From an uncultured Sphingobium sp. (GTDB lineage Bacteria > Pseudomonadota > Alphaproteobacteria > Sphingomonadales > Sphingomonadaceae), in NCBI GenBank assembly GCA_913773715.1, contig CAJYHD010000740.1:1-10026 (forward strand): a stretch of 10,026 bases of DNA, read 5' to 3'. The stretch's first letter is position 1, and the number at the start of each line of letters is the position of its first letter. Positions 1 through 6,964 of this stretch are shown piece by piece. Below the pieces are notes generated by a model. The model did not search any database. It was not told the DNA's origin and worked only from the letters and a program-made list of their open reading frames with translations. Position numbers and translations under genes: made by a program.

Positions 1-435
1 GTTCGTACAGCTTCTCGGTATGAACGAGCAGCTTTTCCTTGATCGCGATATCGACCTTGTTGAGCACCAGCCATTTGCGCTCGGGGCGATGGACGAGCGC
101 TTCGATGATCGGTTCCATCTTGGGACCGAGGCCCGCCTTGCCATCGACGATCAGCGCGATGAGGTCGGCACCCTGCGCGCCGCCCCATGCCGCCTGCACC
201 ATGGCGCGGTCAAGCCGCCGCTTGGGCGCGAAGATGCCGGGCGTGTCGACCAGCACGACCTGCGTGTCACCCTCGATCGCGACGCCCATGACGCGGGTGC
301 GGGTGGTCTGCGCCTTGGGGCTGGTGATCGCGACCTTCTGCCCCACAGCGCGTTCACCAGCGTGGACTTGCCCGCATTGGGGGCGCCCACGATCGCGACG
401 ACGCCGCAATGTTGATTTGAATGTTCTACGTCCAA
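1..435 (-). CDS. era: GTPase Era, N-terminal part, frameshifted and cut by the window edge
   Basis: Era is an essential GTPase that binds 16S rRNA and helps mature the 30S subunit. The minus strand reads a P-loop GAPNAGKST (G1) at about residues 17-25, followed by NAL. The frame then breaks near 345 and resumes one base over with GQKVAITSPKAQTTRTRVMG, DTPGIFAPKRRLD (G3) and NKVD (G4), still open at position 1. Restoring one base (CTG GTG GGG CAG in place of CTG TGG GGC AG) gives an uninterrupted Era-like protein. The only start in frame is TTG at 435, with no good ribosome-binding site, and an in-frame TGA lies upstream at 466-468. The KH domain would lie outside the window. Because Era is normally essential, the lesion is probably a sequencing error or there is another copy. 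Identification is secure; whether the gene is intact is not. Confidence 0.88.
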
Positions 436-463
436 AAATAAATTCCGTTCGAGTTTAATCTCT

Positions 464-540
464 CGTCACCCCGGCGAAAGTCGGGGTCCCGCTGCCCTAG
501 CGCAAAGAAGCGGGATCCCGGATCAAGTCCGGGATGACAG
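464..540. repeat. Cloverleaf-like palindromic intergenic repeat (REP type)
   Basis: The 77 bases fold on paper into three hairpins inside an outer GTCA/TGAC pairing (465-468 with 535-538). Arm one is ACCCCGGC/GTCGGGGT (468-475 with 480-487, one G-U pair), closed by a GAAA tetraloop. Arm two is CCCGCT/AGCGGG (488-493 with 509-514). Arm three is ATCCCGGA/TCCGGGAT (515-522 with 528-535) with a five-base loop. Elements of this form, with a GTCACCCCGG end and a matching GGATCCCG half, are scattered between genes in sphingomonads. It fills most of the gap between rnc and era. Confidence 0.75.
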
Positions 541-571
541 TAGGGGATTTGTGTCTTTTGAGGAAGCGGGC

Positions 572-1243
572 TTACCCCGCCAGCTTCTCGATCAGCGCCT
601 TGGCCGCAGCTGTCTCCGCTTCCTGCTTGGATCCGCCCGTCGCGCTGGCCTCGCCCGCGCCCTTGATCGAGACGGTGACCGTGAAGCGCAGCGCATGTTG
701 CGGGCCGGAGCGGTCGGTCAGCGCATATTCGGGGGGCTTGCGCTTGTTGGCGGCGGCCCATTCCTGAAGCGCCGACTTGGGATGGCGCGGTGCGCTGGTC
801 TGCGTATCGACGCGGTCGGCCCACAGGCGGCGGACGAAAGCGCGGGCTTCCTCGATACCGCCTTCCAGATAGAGCGCACCGATCAGCGCTTCCATCACGT
901 CGCCCAGCACATTATCGCTGTCGGCTGCGCCATCGTCGCGCGCCTGCTTGCCGAGGATGAGGTGCATTGGCACACCGATACCGCGCGCGACCTCCGCGCA
1001 GGTTTCGCCAGACACCAGAGCGTTGAAGCGGCGGGAGAGTTTACCCTCCGGCTCGCTCGAAAAGCGGGTGTAGAGCCACTCTGAAATCAATAGACCCAAC
1101 ACCCGATCGCCCAGAAACTCGACCCGCTCATAATTATCGGGCCGGGCGCTGCCATGGGTCAGCGCCTGCTCGAACGCGGCGCGATTATGCGGCGCGCGTC
1201 CGATCAGCGCCTTCAACCAGCCGTCGGTATCCGGCTTCGTCAA
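572..1243 (-). CDS. rnc: Ribonuclease III
   Basis: This double-strand-specific endoribonuclease processes rRNA precursors and structured mRNAs in the cytoplasm. The 223 residues match the usual length of about 220-230. The signature ERVEFLGDRVLGL begins at residue 39, giving E39, E42 and D46, and the second metal-binding pair D115 and E118 lies in DNVLGDVMEALIGALY. The catalytic domain covers roughly residues 8-140 and the double-stranded-RNA-binding domain roughly 150-222, starting HPKSALQEW. The start is TTG at 1243, which overlaps the lepB stop codon (TTTTGA), so translation is probably coupled to lepB. No better ATG lies nearby that would keep the N-terminal helix. All catalytic residues are present, so the enzyme should be active. 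It is the middle gene of lepB-rnc-era. Confidence 0.96.
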   Translation of the reverse strand: MTKPDTDGWLKALIGRAPHNRAAFEQALTHGSARPDNYERVEFLGDRVLGLLISEWLYTRFSSEPEGKLSRRFNALVSGETCAEVARGIGVPMHLILGKQARDDGAADSDNVLGDVMEALIGALYLEGGIEEARAFVRRLWADRVDTQTSAPRHPKSALQEWAAANKRKPPEYALTDRSGPQHALRFTVTVSIKGAGEASATGGSKQEAETAAAKALIEKLAG

Positions 1244-2064
1244 AAGCCTTCCCCGATGCGGCTCCAGCGCGCGGCGGAGAACCAGGTCCAGGGCAGGAAC
1301 CAGTTGGCGCTGCCATCGGTCGAGAAGACCGAGATCATCGCCTTGCCGACGAGATTCTGTTCAGGGACGAGGCCGATGCCGCCGCCTTCTACCGCAGGGA
1401 AGCGACTGTCGGCGCTACGATCGCGATTGTCACCCATCATGAAGAGATGGCCTTCGGGGACCAGCACGGTGTCGCGATCGTCCGCTGTGCCATCGGGCAC
1501 GAGGTCGAGAACGTTGTAGCTCTTGCCGCCGGGCAGCGTCTCACGGAACTGGGGATAACGGCACTGGCGACCACCGCCTTGCGCATTTTCCTCGAACTCG
1601 GGACGGTAACAGGGGGAGGGCGATCCTTCCTTGGCCGCCGCGTCGATCATGTTCTGCGAGACGGGAATGACGAAGTCGGCGACCTTCTGCTTGGGGATCG
1701 CTTGGCCGTTCAGATAGACGGTGCCGCCGCGCACGGCGATCATGTCGCCGGGCAGGCCGATGACGCGCTTGATATAGTCGTTCTTCTGGTTCGGCGGCGC
1801 CTTGAACACGACCACGTCGCCGCGCTGGGGCGTGCTGGCGAAGATGCGACCGGGAATCAGCGGCAGGCTGAACGGCAGCGAATAGCGCGAATAGCCGTAG
1901 TTCCATTTCGACACGAGCAGATAGTCGCCGATCAGCAGGCGGGGCTGCATCGATTCCGATGGGATGTTGAACGGCGATATGATGAAGCTGCGCAGGATGA
2001 AGACGAACAGGCCCAGCTTGACGAGAAACCAGAGGAAGTCCCGCGTTTCCGATTTTGCACTCAT
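1240..2064 (-). CDS. lepB: Signal peptidase I
   Basis: This inner-membrane serine protease removes signal peptides from secreted proteins on the periplasmic face. The 274-residue protein has one clear N-terminal membrane segment (about residues 9-30, FLWFLVKLGLFVFILRSFII). It continues with box B, NIPSESMQP, which contains the nucleophile S38. Box D, YIKRVIGLPGD, contains the general base K99, and box E, GDNRDRSADSR, is near the C-terminus. ATG at 2064 is chosen because it starts just before the polar N-terminus of the membrane anchor. An in-frame TTG at 2088 would add eight Arg/Pro-rich residues. AAGGA lies about 14 bases upstream of the ATG, farther than ideal, so the start is less certain than the identity. 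The gene leads the lepB-rnc-era cluster and is divergent from pgi. Confidence 0.95.
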   Translation of the reverse strand: MSAKSETRDFLWFLVKLGLFVFILRSFIISPFNIPSESMQPRLLIGDYLLVSKWNYGYSRYSLPFSLPLIPGRIFASTPQRGDVVVFKAPPNQKNDYIKRVIGLPGDMIAVRGGTVYLNGQAIPKQKVADFVIPVSQNMIDAAAKEGSPSPCYRPEFEENAQGGGRQCRYPQFRETLPGGKSYNVLDLVPDGTADDRDTVLVPEGHLFMMGDNRDRSADSRFPAVEGGGIGLVPEQNLVGKAMISVFSTDGSANWFLPWTWFSAARWSRIGEGF

Positions 2065-2241
2065 GGGTGGTCGTCTGTTCCTTGGCAAATGGACCGATAA
2101 TGCGGCCGTGGCGGCTTGTGGAGCCTGCGCCTTTGCGCGTCAAGCAGTCCTTGGGCATGCAAAGCCCCGCCGATTTGGCTAAGTGTAGCGGGAATCGACC
2201 GGTGCAGCGTCGGTATCGATAAACTGCAAATGAGGCTTTTC
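2065..2241. promoter_or_regulatory. Divergent lepB / pgi upstream region
   Basis: This 177-base gap must hold the promoters for lepB (minus) and pgi (plus). On the minus strand TTGACG (2143 to 2138) is a fair -35 for lepB, but the hexamer 17 bases downstream (CACAAG) is a weak -10. I see no convincing promoter for pgi. The pgi ribosome-binding site is GAGG at 2232-2235, six bases before its ATG. Confidence 0.35.
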
Positions 2242-3741
2242 ATGTCCAGCGCTTCCTGGGCGGCACTTGCCGCGCTCCCCCAAGCTGATCTCAAGTCGAT
2301 CTTTTCCACCGATCCCGACCGGCTGGACAAGCTGGTCCGCACGTTGGGGCCGATCCGCTTCGACTGGTCGAAGACGCACCTGACCGACGATCTGGTGGCG
2401 GGTTTCCAGAAGGTTGCCGAGGAGCAGGGCTTCGCCCGCCGCCGCGACGCGCTGTTCGCGGGTGAGGCGGTGAACAACACCGAAAGCCGCGCCGCCGAGC
2501 ATCCCGCCGAACGTGGCGAGGGCAATCCCGACAGCGTGGCGCGTGCCAAACTGTTCCACACCCGGATGCGCGCGCTGATCGACGCGATCGAGGCGGGCGC
2601 GCTGGGTGAGATCCGCCACATCCTACACATCGGCATCGGCGGGTCCGCGCTTGGCCCCGACCTCATCGTCGATGCACTGAGCGGCGATGGCCTGCGCTAT
2701 GACGTGGCGATCGTGTCCAATGTGGATGGCACCGCGCTGGAGCGGGCGATCGCGAATTTCGATCCCAAGGCGACGCTGGTCGCGGTTGCTTCCAAGACCT
2801 TCACCACGACCGAGACGATGCTGAACGCGGCGAGCGCGATCAACTGGCTGGTCGAAGGCGGGGTGGACGATCCCTATGGTCAGGTGATCGCGCTGACCGC
2901 CGCGCCGGACAAGGCGATGGAATGGGGCGTCGACGAGACGCGCATCCTGCCCTTCTCCGAATCGGTGGGCGGGCGCTATTCACTCTGGTCCTCGATCGGA
3001 TTCCCTGCCGCGCTGGCTTTGGGATGGGACGCCTTCGAGAGCCTGCTGGAAGGCGCGGCCGAGATGGACCGCCATTTCCGCCTGAGCGATCCGTCCGAGA
3101 ATATCCCGCTGCTCGCGGCCTTCGCCGATCAATATTATACCCGCGTGCTGGAATGCCAGACCCGCGCGCTGTTCGCCTATGACGAGCGGTTGAAGCTGCT
3201 GCCTTCCTACCTCCAGCAGCTGGAGATGGAGAGCAACGGCAAGGGCGTGAAGCTGGACGGGTCGAAGGTCGAAGGGCCGACCGCGCCGATCACCTGGGGC
3301 GGCGTCGGCACCGACGCGCAGCATGCCGTGTTCCAGCTGCTGCATCAGGGCACGATCCTGACGCCGGTCGAGTTTATCGCCTCGATCGAGCCGGGCAATA
3401 CGCTCGACCCGGCGCATCACCGCGCGCTGCTGGTCAACTGCTTCGCGCAGGGCGCGGCGCTGATGCGCGGTAAGGAGAATGACGATCCGGCGCGCGCCTA
3501 TCCCGGCAATCGCCCGTCGACCACGATCCTGCTGGACGATGTGACGCCCCATGCGCTGGGTGCGCTCATCGCCTTCTACGAGCATCGCACCTTCGCCAAT
3601 GCCGTGCTGATGGGGATCAACCCGTTCGATCAGTTCGGCGTGGAGTTGGGCAAGGAGATCGCCAAGTCGATCGAGCAGGACGGGCCGCAGGGCTTTGATC
3701 CGTCGACCATGGCGCTGATCGACCTGGTGCTGGACGAGTAG
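2242..3741 (+). CDS. pgi: Glucose-6-phosphate isomerase
   Basis: This cytoplasmic enzyme interconverts glucose 6-phosphate and fructose 6-phosphate. In sphingomonads, which mostly break down glucose by the Entner-Doudoroff route, it is expected to serve mainly gluconeogenesis and recycling. The 499-residue protein carries GGRYSLWSSIG, matching the first family signature, and NPFDQFGVELGK, matching the second. The expected catalytic residues are visible: E330 in MESNGKG, H361 in DAQHAVFQLLHQG and K471 in VELGK. The phosphate-binding HIGIGGSALGP is near residue 130. ATG at 2242 is preferred because GAGG sits six bases upstream; the ATG at 2230 lacks such a site, and the frame stays open to a GTG at 2116. 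The next gene, gor, is 155 bases downstream past a palindromic repeat, so the two are probably separate units. Confidence 0.96.
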   Translation: MSSASWAALAALPQADLKSIFSTDPDRLDKLVRTLGPIRFDWSKTHLTDDLVAGFQKVAEEQGFARRRDALFAGEAVNNTESRAAEHPAERGEGNPDSVARAKLFHTRMRALIDAIEAGALGEIRHILHIGIGGSALGPDLIVDALSGDGLRYDVAIVSNVDGTALERAIANFDPKATLVAVASKTFTTTETMLNAASAINWLVEGGVDDPYGQVIALTAAPDKAMEWGVDETRILPFSESVGGRYSLWSSIGFPAALALGWDAFESLLEGAAEMDRHFRLSDPSENIPLLAAFADQYYTRVLECQTRALFAYDERLKLLPSYLQQLEMESNGKGVKLDGSKVEGPTAPITWGGVGTDAQHAVFQLLHQGTILTPVEFIASIEPGNTLDPAHHRALLVNCFAQGAALMRGKENDDPARAYPGNRPSTTILLDDVTPHALGALIAFYEHRTFANAVLMGINPFDQFGVELGKEIAKSIEQDGPQGFDPSTMALIDLVLDE

Positions 3742-3745
3742 CGAT

Positions 3746-3820
3746 CAAAATCCGTTCTGTTCGAGCAGCTTCGAGCCTGTCGAGAACGGGTTCTCGACAA
3801 GCTCGAACTGAACGGAATTT
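3746..3820. repeat. Imperfect long palindrome between pgi and gor
   Basis: Two near-complementary arms meet at about 3787. The left arm starts AAAATCCGTTC (3746) and ends TGTCGAGAAC; the right arm starts GTTCTCGACA and ends GAACGGAATTT (3820). The left arm has about ten extra bases (AGCTTCGAGC) with no partner on the right. The TCGACAAGCTCGAA-type core is typical of small mobile palindromes in proteobacterial intergenic DNA. It could also end pgi transcription, but there is no T-run. Confidence 0.7.
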
Positions 3821-3896
3821 GATTCAAGTATTCATTCTGGTTTGTAACCGCGCCACCTAACCGCCATATCCCGGCCCATCCCAACGGAGGCCAGGC

Positions 3897-5243
3897 ATGA
3901 GCGACTACGACTACGACCTTTTCGTCATCGGCGCAGGATCGGGCGGGGTGCGCGCCTCGCGCGTCGCGGCGGCGCATGGGGCGAAGGTCGCGGTGGCCGA
4001 GGAATATCGCGTCGGCGGCACCTGCGTGATCCGGGGCTGCGTGCCGAAGAAGCTGCTGATCTACGGCGCGCATTTCGCCGAGGATCTGCGCGACGCGCGG
4101 CGCTTCGGCTGGAAGGTGCCCGATTGCGGCTTCGAGTGGACGACGCTGCGCGACAATGTGCTGGCCGACGTCGATCGGCTGGAGGGCCTGTACAAGAATA
4201 CGCTGTCCAGCCATGAGGTCGAACTGATCGCCGAGCGCGCGACGGTGACCGGACCGCACGGCATCCGGCTGGCGAGCGGGCGGGACGTGACGGCGAAGGT
4301 CATCCTGATCGCGACCGGTGCCTGGCCGGTCGTGCCGGAGATCGAAGGCGCGGAACATGGCATCACCTCCAACGAAGTGTTTCATCTCGACGAATGTCCC
4401 AGCCGCATCGTGATTGTCGGCGGTGGCTACATCGCCAATGAATTCGCCGGCATCTTCCACCAGTTCGGCAGCCATGTGACGATGGTGAACCGGGGGTCCG
4501 ACCTGCTGCGCGGCTATGACGAACAGATCCGCGATCGCCTGCTCCAGATTTCCGTCGCGAAGGGGATCAACTTCCGCTTCAACGCCGACATGGAGCGAAT
4601 CGAGAAGAATGAGGATGGCACGCTCTGCGTCCGCTTCAAGTCTGGCGATCCGGTGGCGGCCGATGTGGTCGTCTTCGCGACGGGACGCAGGCCGCATAGC
4701 GAGGGGCTGGGGCTGGAAAGCGCTGGCGTCGAACTGGACGACAAGGGCGCGATCAAGGTCGACGACCATAGCCGCACCAGTTGCGAGAGCATCTATGCGG
4801 TGGGCGACGTCACCAACCGGCTGCAACTCACCCCGGTGGCGATCCGCGAAGGCCATGCCTTTGCCGACACGGTGTTCGGCAACAATCCGCGCACGGTCGA
4901 TTATCATTGCGTGCCGTCCGCCGTATTCAGCCATCCGCCGCTCGCAGGCGTTGGGCTGACCGAGGCGCAGGCGAAGAACAAGTACGGGACGGTGAAGGTC
5001 TATACGTCCGACTTTCGCCCGATGAAGAATGTGCTGGCAGGGCGCGACGAGCGAGCGCTTTACAAGATGATCGTGGACGCGACGACCAACAAGGTGTTGG
5101 GACTGCACATGATCGGGCCGGACGCGCCCGAGATATTGCAGGCAGCGGCGGTTGCGGTGAAGACGGGCCTTACCAAGCAGGATTTCGACGATACCGTCGC
5201 GCTGCATCCCAGCATGGCCGAGGAACTGGTGCTGCTGAAATAA
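3897..5243 (+). CDS. gor: Glutathione-disulfide reductase (NADPH)
   Basis: This cytoplasmic FAD enzyme reduces oxidised glutathione with NADPH and maintains thiol redox balance. The 448 residues match the family. The order of motifs is: FAD-binding GAGSGGVRAS at residues 12-21; the redox disulfide GGTCVIRGCVPKKL with C43 and C48; the NADPH-binding GGGYIANEFAGI, followed by an arginine-bearing NRGSDLLRG; the second FAD contact YAVGDV; and the C-terminal HPSMAEE carrying the catalytic His-Glu pair. GGAGG at 3886-3890, six bases before the ATG, fixes the start. The arginine-bearing second strand and the CVIRGCVPKK spacing favour glutathione reductase over dihydrolipoamide dehydrogenase or mercuric reductase. 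It ends convergent with the dioxygenase gene and appears to be transcribed alone. Confidence 0.93.
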   Translation: MSDYDYDLFVIGAGSGGVRASRVAAAHGAKVAVAEEYRVGGTCVIRGCVPKKLLIYGAHFAEDLRDARRFGWKVPDCGFEWTTLRDNVLADVDRLEGLYKNTLSSHEVELIAERATVTGPHGIRLASGRDVTAKVILIATGAWPVVPEIEGAEHGITSNEVFHLDECPSRIVIVGGGYIANEFAGIFHQFGSHVTMVNRGSDLLRGYDEQIRDRLLQISVAKGINFRFNADMERIEKNEDGTLCVRFKSGDPVAADVVVFATGRRPHSEGLGLESAGVELDDKGAIKVDDHSRTSCESIYAVGDVTNRLQLTPVAIREGHAFADTVFGNNPRTVDYHCVPSAVFSHPPLAGVGLTEAQAKNKYGTVKVYTSDFRPMKNVLAGRDERALYKMIVDATTNKVLGLHMIGPDAPEILQAAAVAVKTGLTKQDFDDTVALHPSMAEELVLLK

Positions 5244-5279
5244 GGCGGGGGCTTTGCTCCGCGCGTCCTGACTTTATCT

Positions 5280-5311
5280 AAGACCGAACGGAAGACGGGT
5301 CAGTCGGTCTT
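5280..5311. terminator. Inverted repeat at the convergent gor / dioxygenase ends
   Basis: AAGACCGA (5280-5287) is perfectly complementary to TCGGTCTT (5304-5311) across 16 bases, overlapping the last codons of the minus-strand dioxygenase. Its place between two convergent genes suggests a bidirectional terminator. However, the loop is long and no U-run follows on either strand, so the role is uncertain. Confidence 0.35.
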
Positions 5312-6010
5312 GGCGAACGTGACCACCAGCGCGTCGCGCCATGCGGGCTTAGCAGGATCGATCGGTTCGATCTCCGTCACGCCGTGGAAGATGAGATGAT
5401 CGTCGATCAGCATCGTGTCGCCCGGTTGGACAAGCGTGAATTCGCCCAGCGGCATGCCGTCCGGCGCACCGATCCGGGTGATCCCCTGCGCGACGTTGCG
5501 GCGCTCGATCAGCATGACGAGGACATGATCGACGCCGTCGCGGTGCATCCCTTCGGGCGTCGGACGGCCCACCGTCTCCGGCTTGGCTTCGATGCGGAAC
5601 TGATGGATTTCGACATGATGCCCCCCGCCTGACGGAGCGAAATTTTTCGCGCAGAAGGCGAGGATTGCCTGCATCGCCGCCCCCTCCGCAACCTCCGGCA
5701 GAACCGGATCGAACCAGCGCTGCACATCGCCGTTGAGCGCATTATAGTCGCGGCTCTGATAGTGCGGCTGGTGCGGCTTGCGGGTGAAGCGCCCCGCCTT
5801 CAGCGCAAAGGCGGCATGGCGGCGACGGCGATAGCGCCCACCGTCCGCCATGTAGAGATCGGGGCCGAGGTCGTTCCAGCTATCGGCAAAGTCCGCCCAC
5901 GTGTCGGAGCCTATCCCCAACCGCCGCACCATGTCCGGCCCCGCGATCCGGGCATAGCCCTGATCGGCGAGGTCTTCCGCAATGCGGGGCAGGCAATCCG
6001 TGTCGCTCAT
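5300..6010 (-). CDS. 2-oxoglutarate/Fe(II) dioxygenase, IDO-like amino-acid hydroxylase family
   Basis: The protein has 236 residues. Its second half shows a full iron site: H156 and D158 in PTPEGMHRDGVDHVLVMLI, and H209 in DDHLIFHGVTEI. R225 in WRDALVVTF is placed to bind 2-oxoglutarate. PEGxHRDGxD followed by HGVT is the hallmark of the family that includes bacterial L-isoleucine 4-dioxygenase (Pfam 2OG-Fe dioxygenase, PF10014 as I recall it). Members hydroxylate free amino acids, but the substrate cannot be read from this sequence. No signal peptide is seen, so it is probably cytoplasmic. The ATG at 6010 has AGGA seven bases upstream. The neighbouring reductase is 75 bases upstream on the same strand, so the two may share a transcript. 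The start codon lies within a possible mRNA stem (6001-6046). Confidence 0.82.
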   Translation of the reverse strand: MSDTDCLPRIAEDLADQGYARIAGPDMVRRLGIGSDTWADFADSWNDLGPDLYMADGGRYRRRRHAAFALKAGRFTRKPHQPHYQSRDYNALNGDVQRWFDPVLPEVAEGAAMQAILAFCAKNFAPSGGGHHVEIHQFRIEAKPETVGRPTPEGMHRDGVDHVLVMLIERRNVAQGITRIGAPDGMPLGEFTLVQPGDTMLIDDHLIFHGVTEIEPIDPAKPAWRDALVVTFAKTD

Positions 6011-6046
6011 CTCGTCATCCTAATGCGGGCAAAGAGACGAGCGACA
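6001..6046 (-). promoter_or_regulatory. Possible start-codon hairpin of the dioxygenase gene
   Basis: TGTCGCTC (6001-6008) and GAGCGACA (6039-6046) are perfectly complementary. In the minus-strand mRNA the 3' half of this eight-pair stem begins with the G of the dioxygenase ATG and runs into codons 2-4, while the ribosome-binding AGGA lies in the loop. It could dampen or regulate translation, or be chance; no ligand-binding fold is evident. Confidence 0.3.
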
Positions 6047-6085
6047 GGGCCGCTTTCCGCAACAAGGCTTTGGCCGCAATGTGGA

Positions 6086-6865
6086 TCAGGCGATCGTAGG
6101 GACGATTCCGCCTTCGACCCGGAGCGCCGCGCCGTTGGTGGCGGCGGCAAGCGGGCTGGCGAGATAGGCGACCATGGCCCCGACCTCGTCCGCTTCGATC
6201 AGGCGCTTGATGAGCGAGAGGGGGCGCAGCTTGGTAAAGAACTCGGCTTCCCGTTCGGCTTCGGGCGCGTCCTTGTTCTCGACCACCGAGCGGATGAAAT
6301 CGACGATCCCTTCGGATCGGGTCGGGCCGGGGAGGACGCTGTTGACCGTGACACCGGTTCCGCGCGTCTGTTCGGCCAGGCCGCGCGAGATGGAAAGCTG
6401 GGCCGATTTGGTCATGCCGTAATGGATCATCTCCGCGGGTGGGAGCAGGCCGCTTTCGCTGGCGATGAAGATGACGCGGCCCCAGTCCTTCGCCAGCATA
6501 CGGGGGAAATAGTGGCGGGCGAGGCGGGCGCCGCTGACGACGTTGACCTCGAACAGATGATGCCAGTCTTCATCGCTGATGTCGGTGAAATCCTTCGCTT
6601 CGTAGATGCCGAGATTGTTGACGAGGATGTCGGCCTCGGGAACCGCGGCGATCAGCGCGGCGGCGCCTTCCGCCGTGGCAGGGTCGGCGAGGACGGGTTT
6701 GACCGATCCGCCGATGTCGGCAGCGGCGGCGTCGAGCTTGGTTTGGTTGCGGCCGGTGATGGTGACCGTGACCGCTTCTTGCGAAAGGCGTTTGGCGATC
6801 GCGAGGCCGATCCCGGCGGTCGATCCCGTGACGATGGCGGTTTTGCCGGAGAGTTTGAGGTCCAT
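6086..6865 (-). CDS. Short-chain dehydrogenase/reductase (SDR family)
   Basis: A classical SDR of 259 residues, using NAD(H) or NADP(H) to oxidise or reduce an unknown alcohol or carbonyl. The Rossmann motif TGSTAGIG is at residues 13-20. NNLG at 83-86 replaces the usual NNAG. The catalytic set is N108, S136, Y149 and K153, with Y149 in HYGMTK. GR at 38-39, at the end of the second strand, suggests NADPH preference, but this is inference. The PGPTRSEGI segment and C-terminal EGG are typical. AGGAG lies eight bases before the ATG. It is divergent from a LysR-type gene, a very common arrangement for a regulated reductase, and precedes the dioxygenase on the same strand, so the two may be one transcription unit. 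The substrate cannot be deduced. Confidence 0.9.
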   Translation of the reverse strand: MDLKLSGKTAIVTGSTAGIGLAIAKRLSQEAVTVTITGRNQTKLDAAAADIGGSVKPVLADPATAEGAAALIAAVPEADILVNNLGIYEAKDFTDISDEDWHHLFEVNVVSGARLARHYFPRMLAKDWGRVIFIASESGLLPPAEMIHYGMTKSAQLSISRGLAEQTRGTGVTVNSVLPGPTRSEGIVDFIRSVVENKDAPEAEREAEFFTKLRPLSLIKRLIEADEVGAMVAYLASPLAAATNGAALRVEGGIVPTIA

Positions 6866-6964
6866 GGCGTTGCTCCTGAAAGTGACAATGAACTGGACAA
6901 ATTTAACTTTTTGAACGATTGATGATTAGAAGGCACTTCATTACTTCAGAAGTGAAGCAAAATC
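6866..6964. promoter_or_regulatory. Divergent SDR / LysR promoter region with candidate operator
   Basis: This 99-base AT-rich gap must hold both promoters. Near the LysR start, CTTC (6936-6939) and GAAG (6949-6952) form a dyad with nine bases between, giving T6938-N11-A6950, the LysR-type box pattern. ACTTCA occurs twice (6935-6940 and 6943-6948), and ACTTC-A-GAAGT (6943-6953) is a smaller perfect palindrome within it. A site here, 12-30 bases before the regulator's ATG, would fit autorepression together with control of the reductase. No -35/-10 pair is clear. Confidence 0.5.

Noticed and set aside
2065..2088. Longer lepB start at TTG 2088
   Set aside because: It adds only an Arg/Pro-rich octapeptide, and the ATG at 2064 is a better codon just before the membrane anchor.
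2116..2241. Longer pgi start at GTG 2116 (and the ATG at 2230)
   Set aside because: The added residues have no family counterpart and lie in the divergent promoter region. GAGG is correctly placed only for ATG 2242.
3630..5207. A 525-codon minus-strand open frame across the end of pgi and all of gor
   Set aside because: It is antisense to gor, whose motifs are complete. Its His/Arg/Asp-rich composition is typical of the antisense of GC-rich coding DNA, and it matches no family I know.
5762..6922. A 386-codon plus-strand open frame
   Set aside because: It is antisense to both the SDR and the start of the dioxygenase and spans their intergenic gap; both minus-strand genes have intact catalytic motifs.
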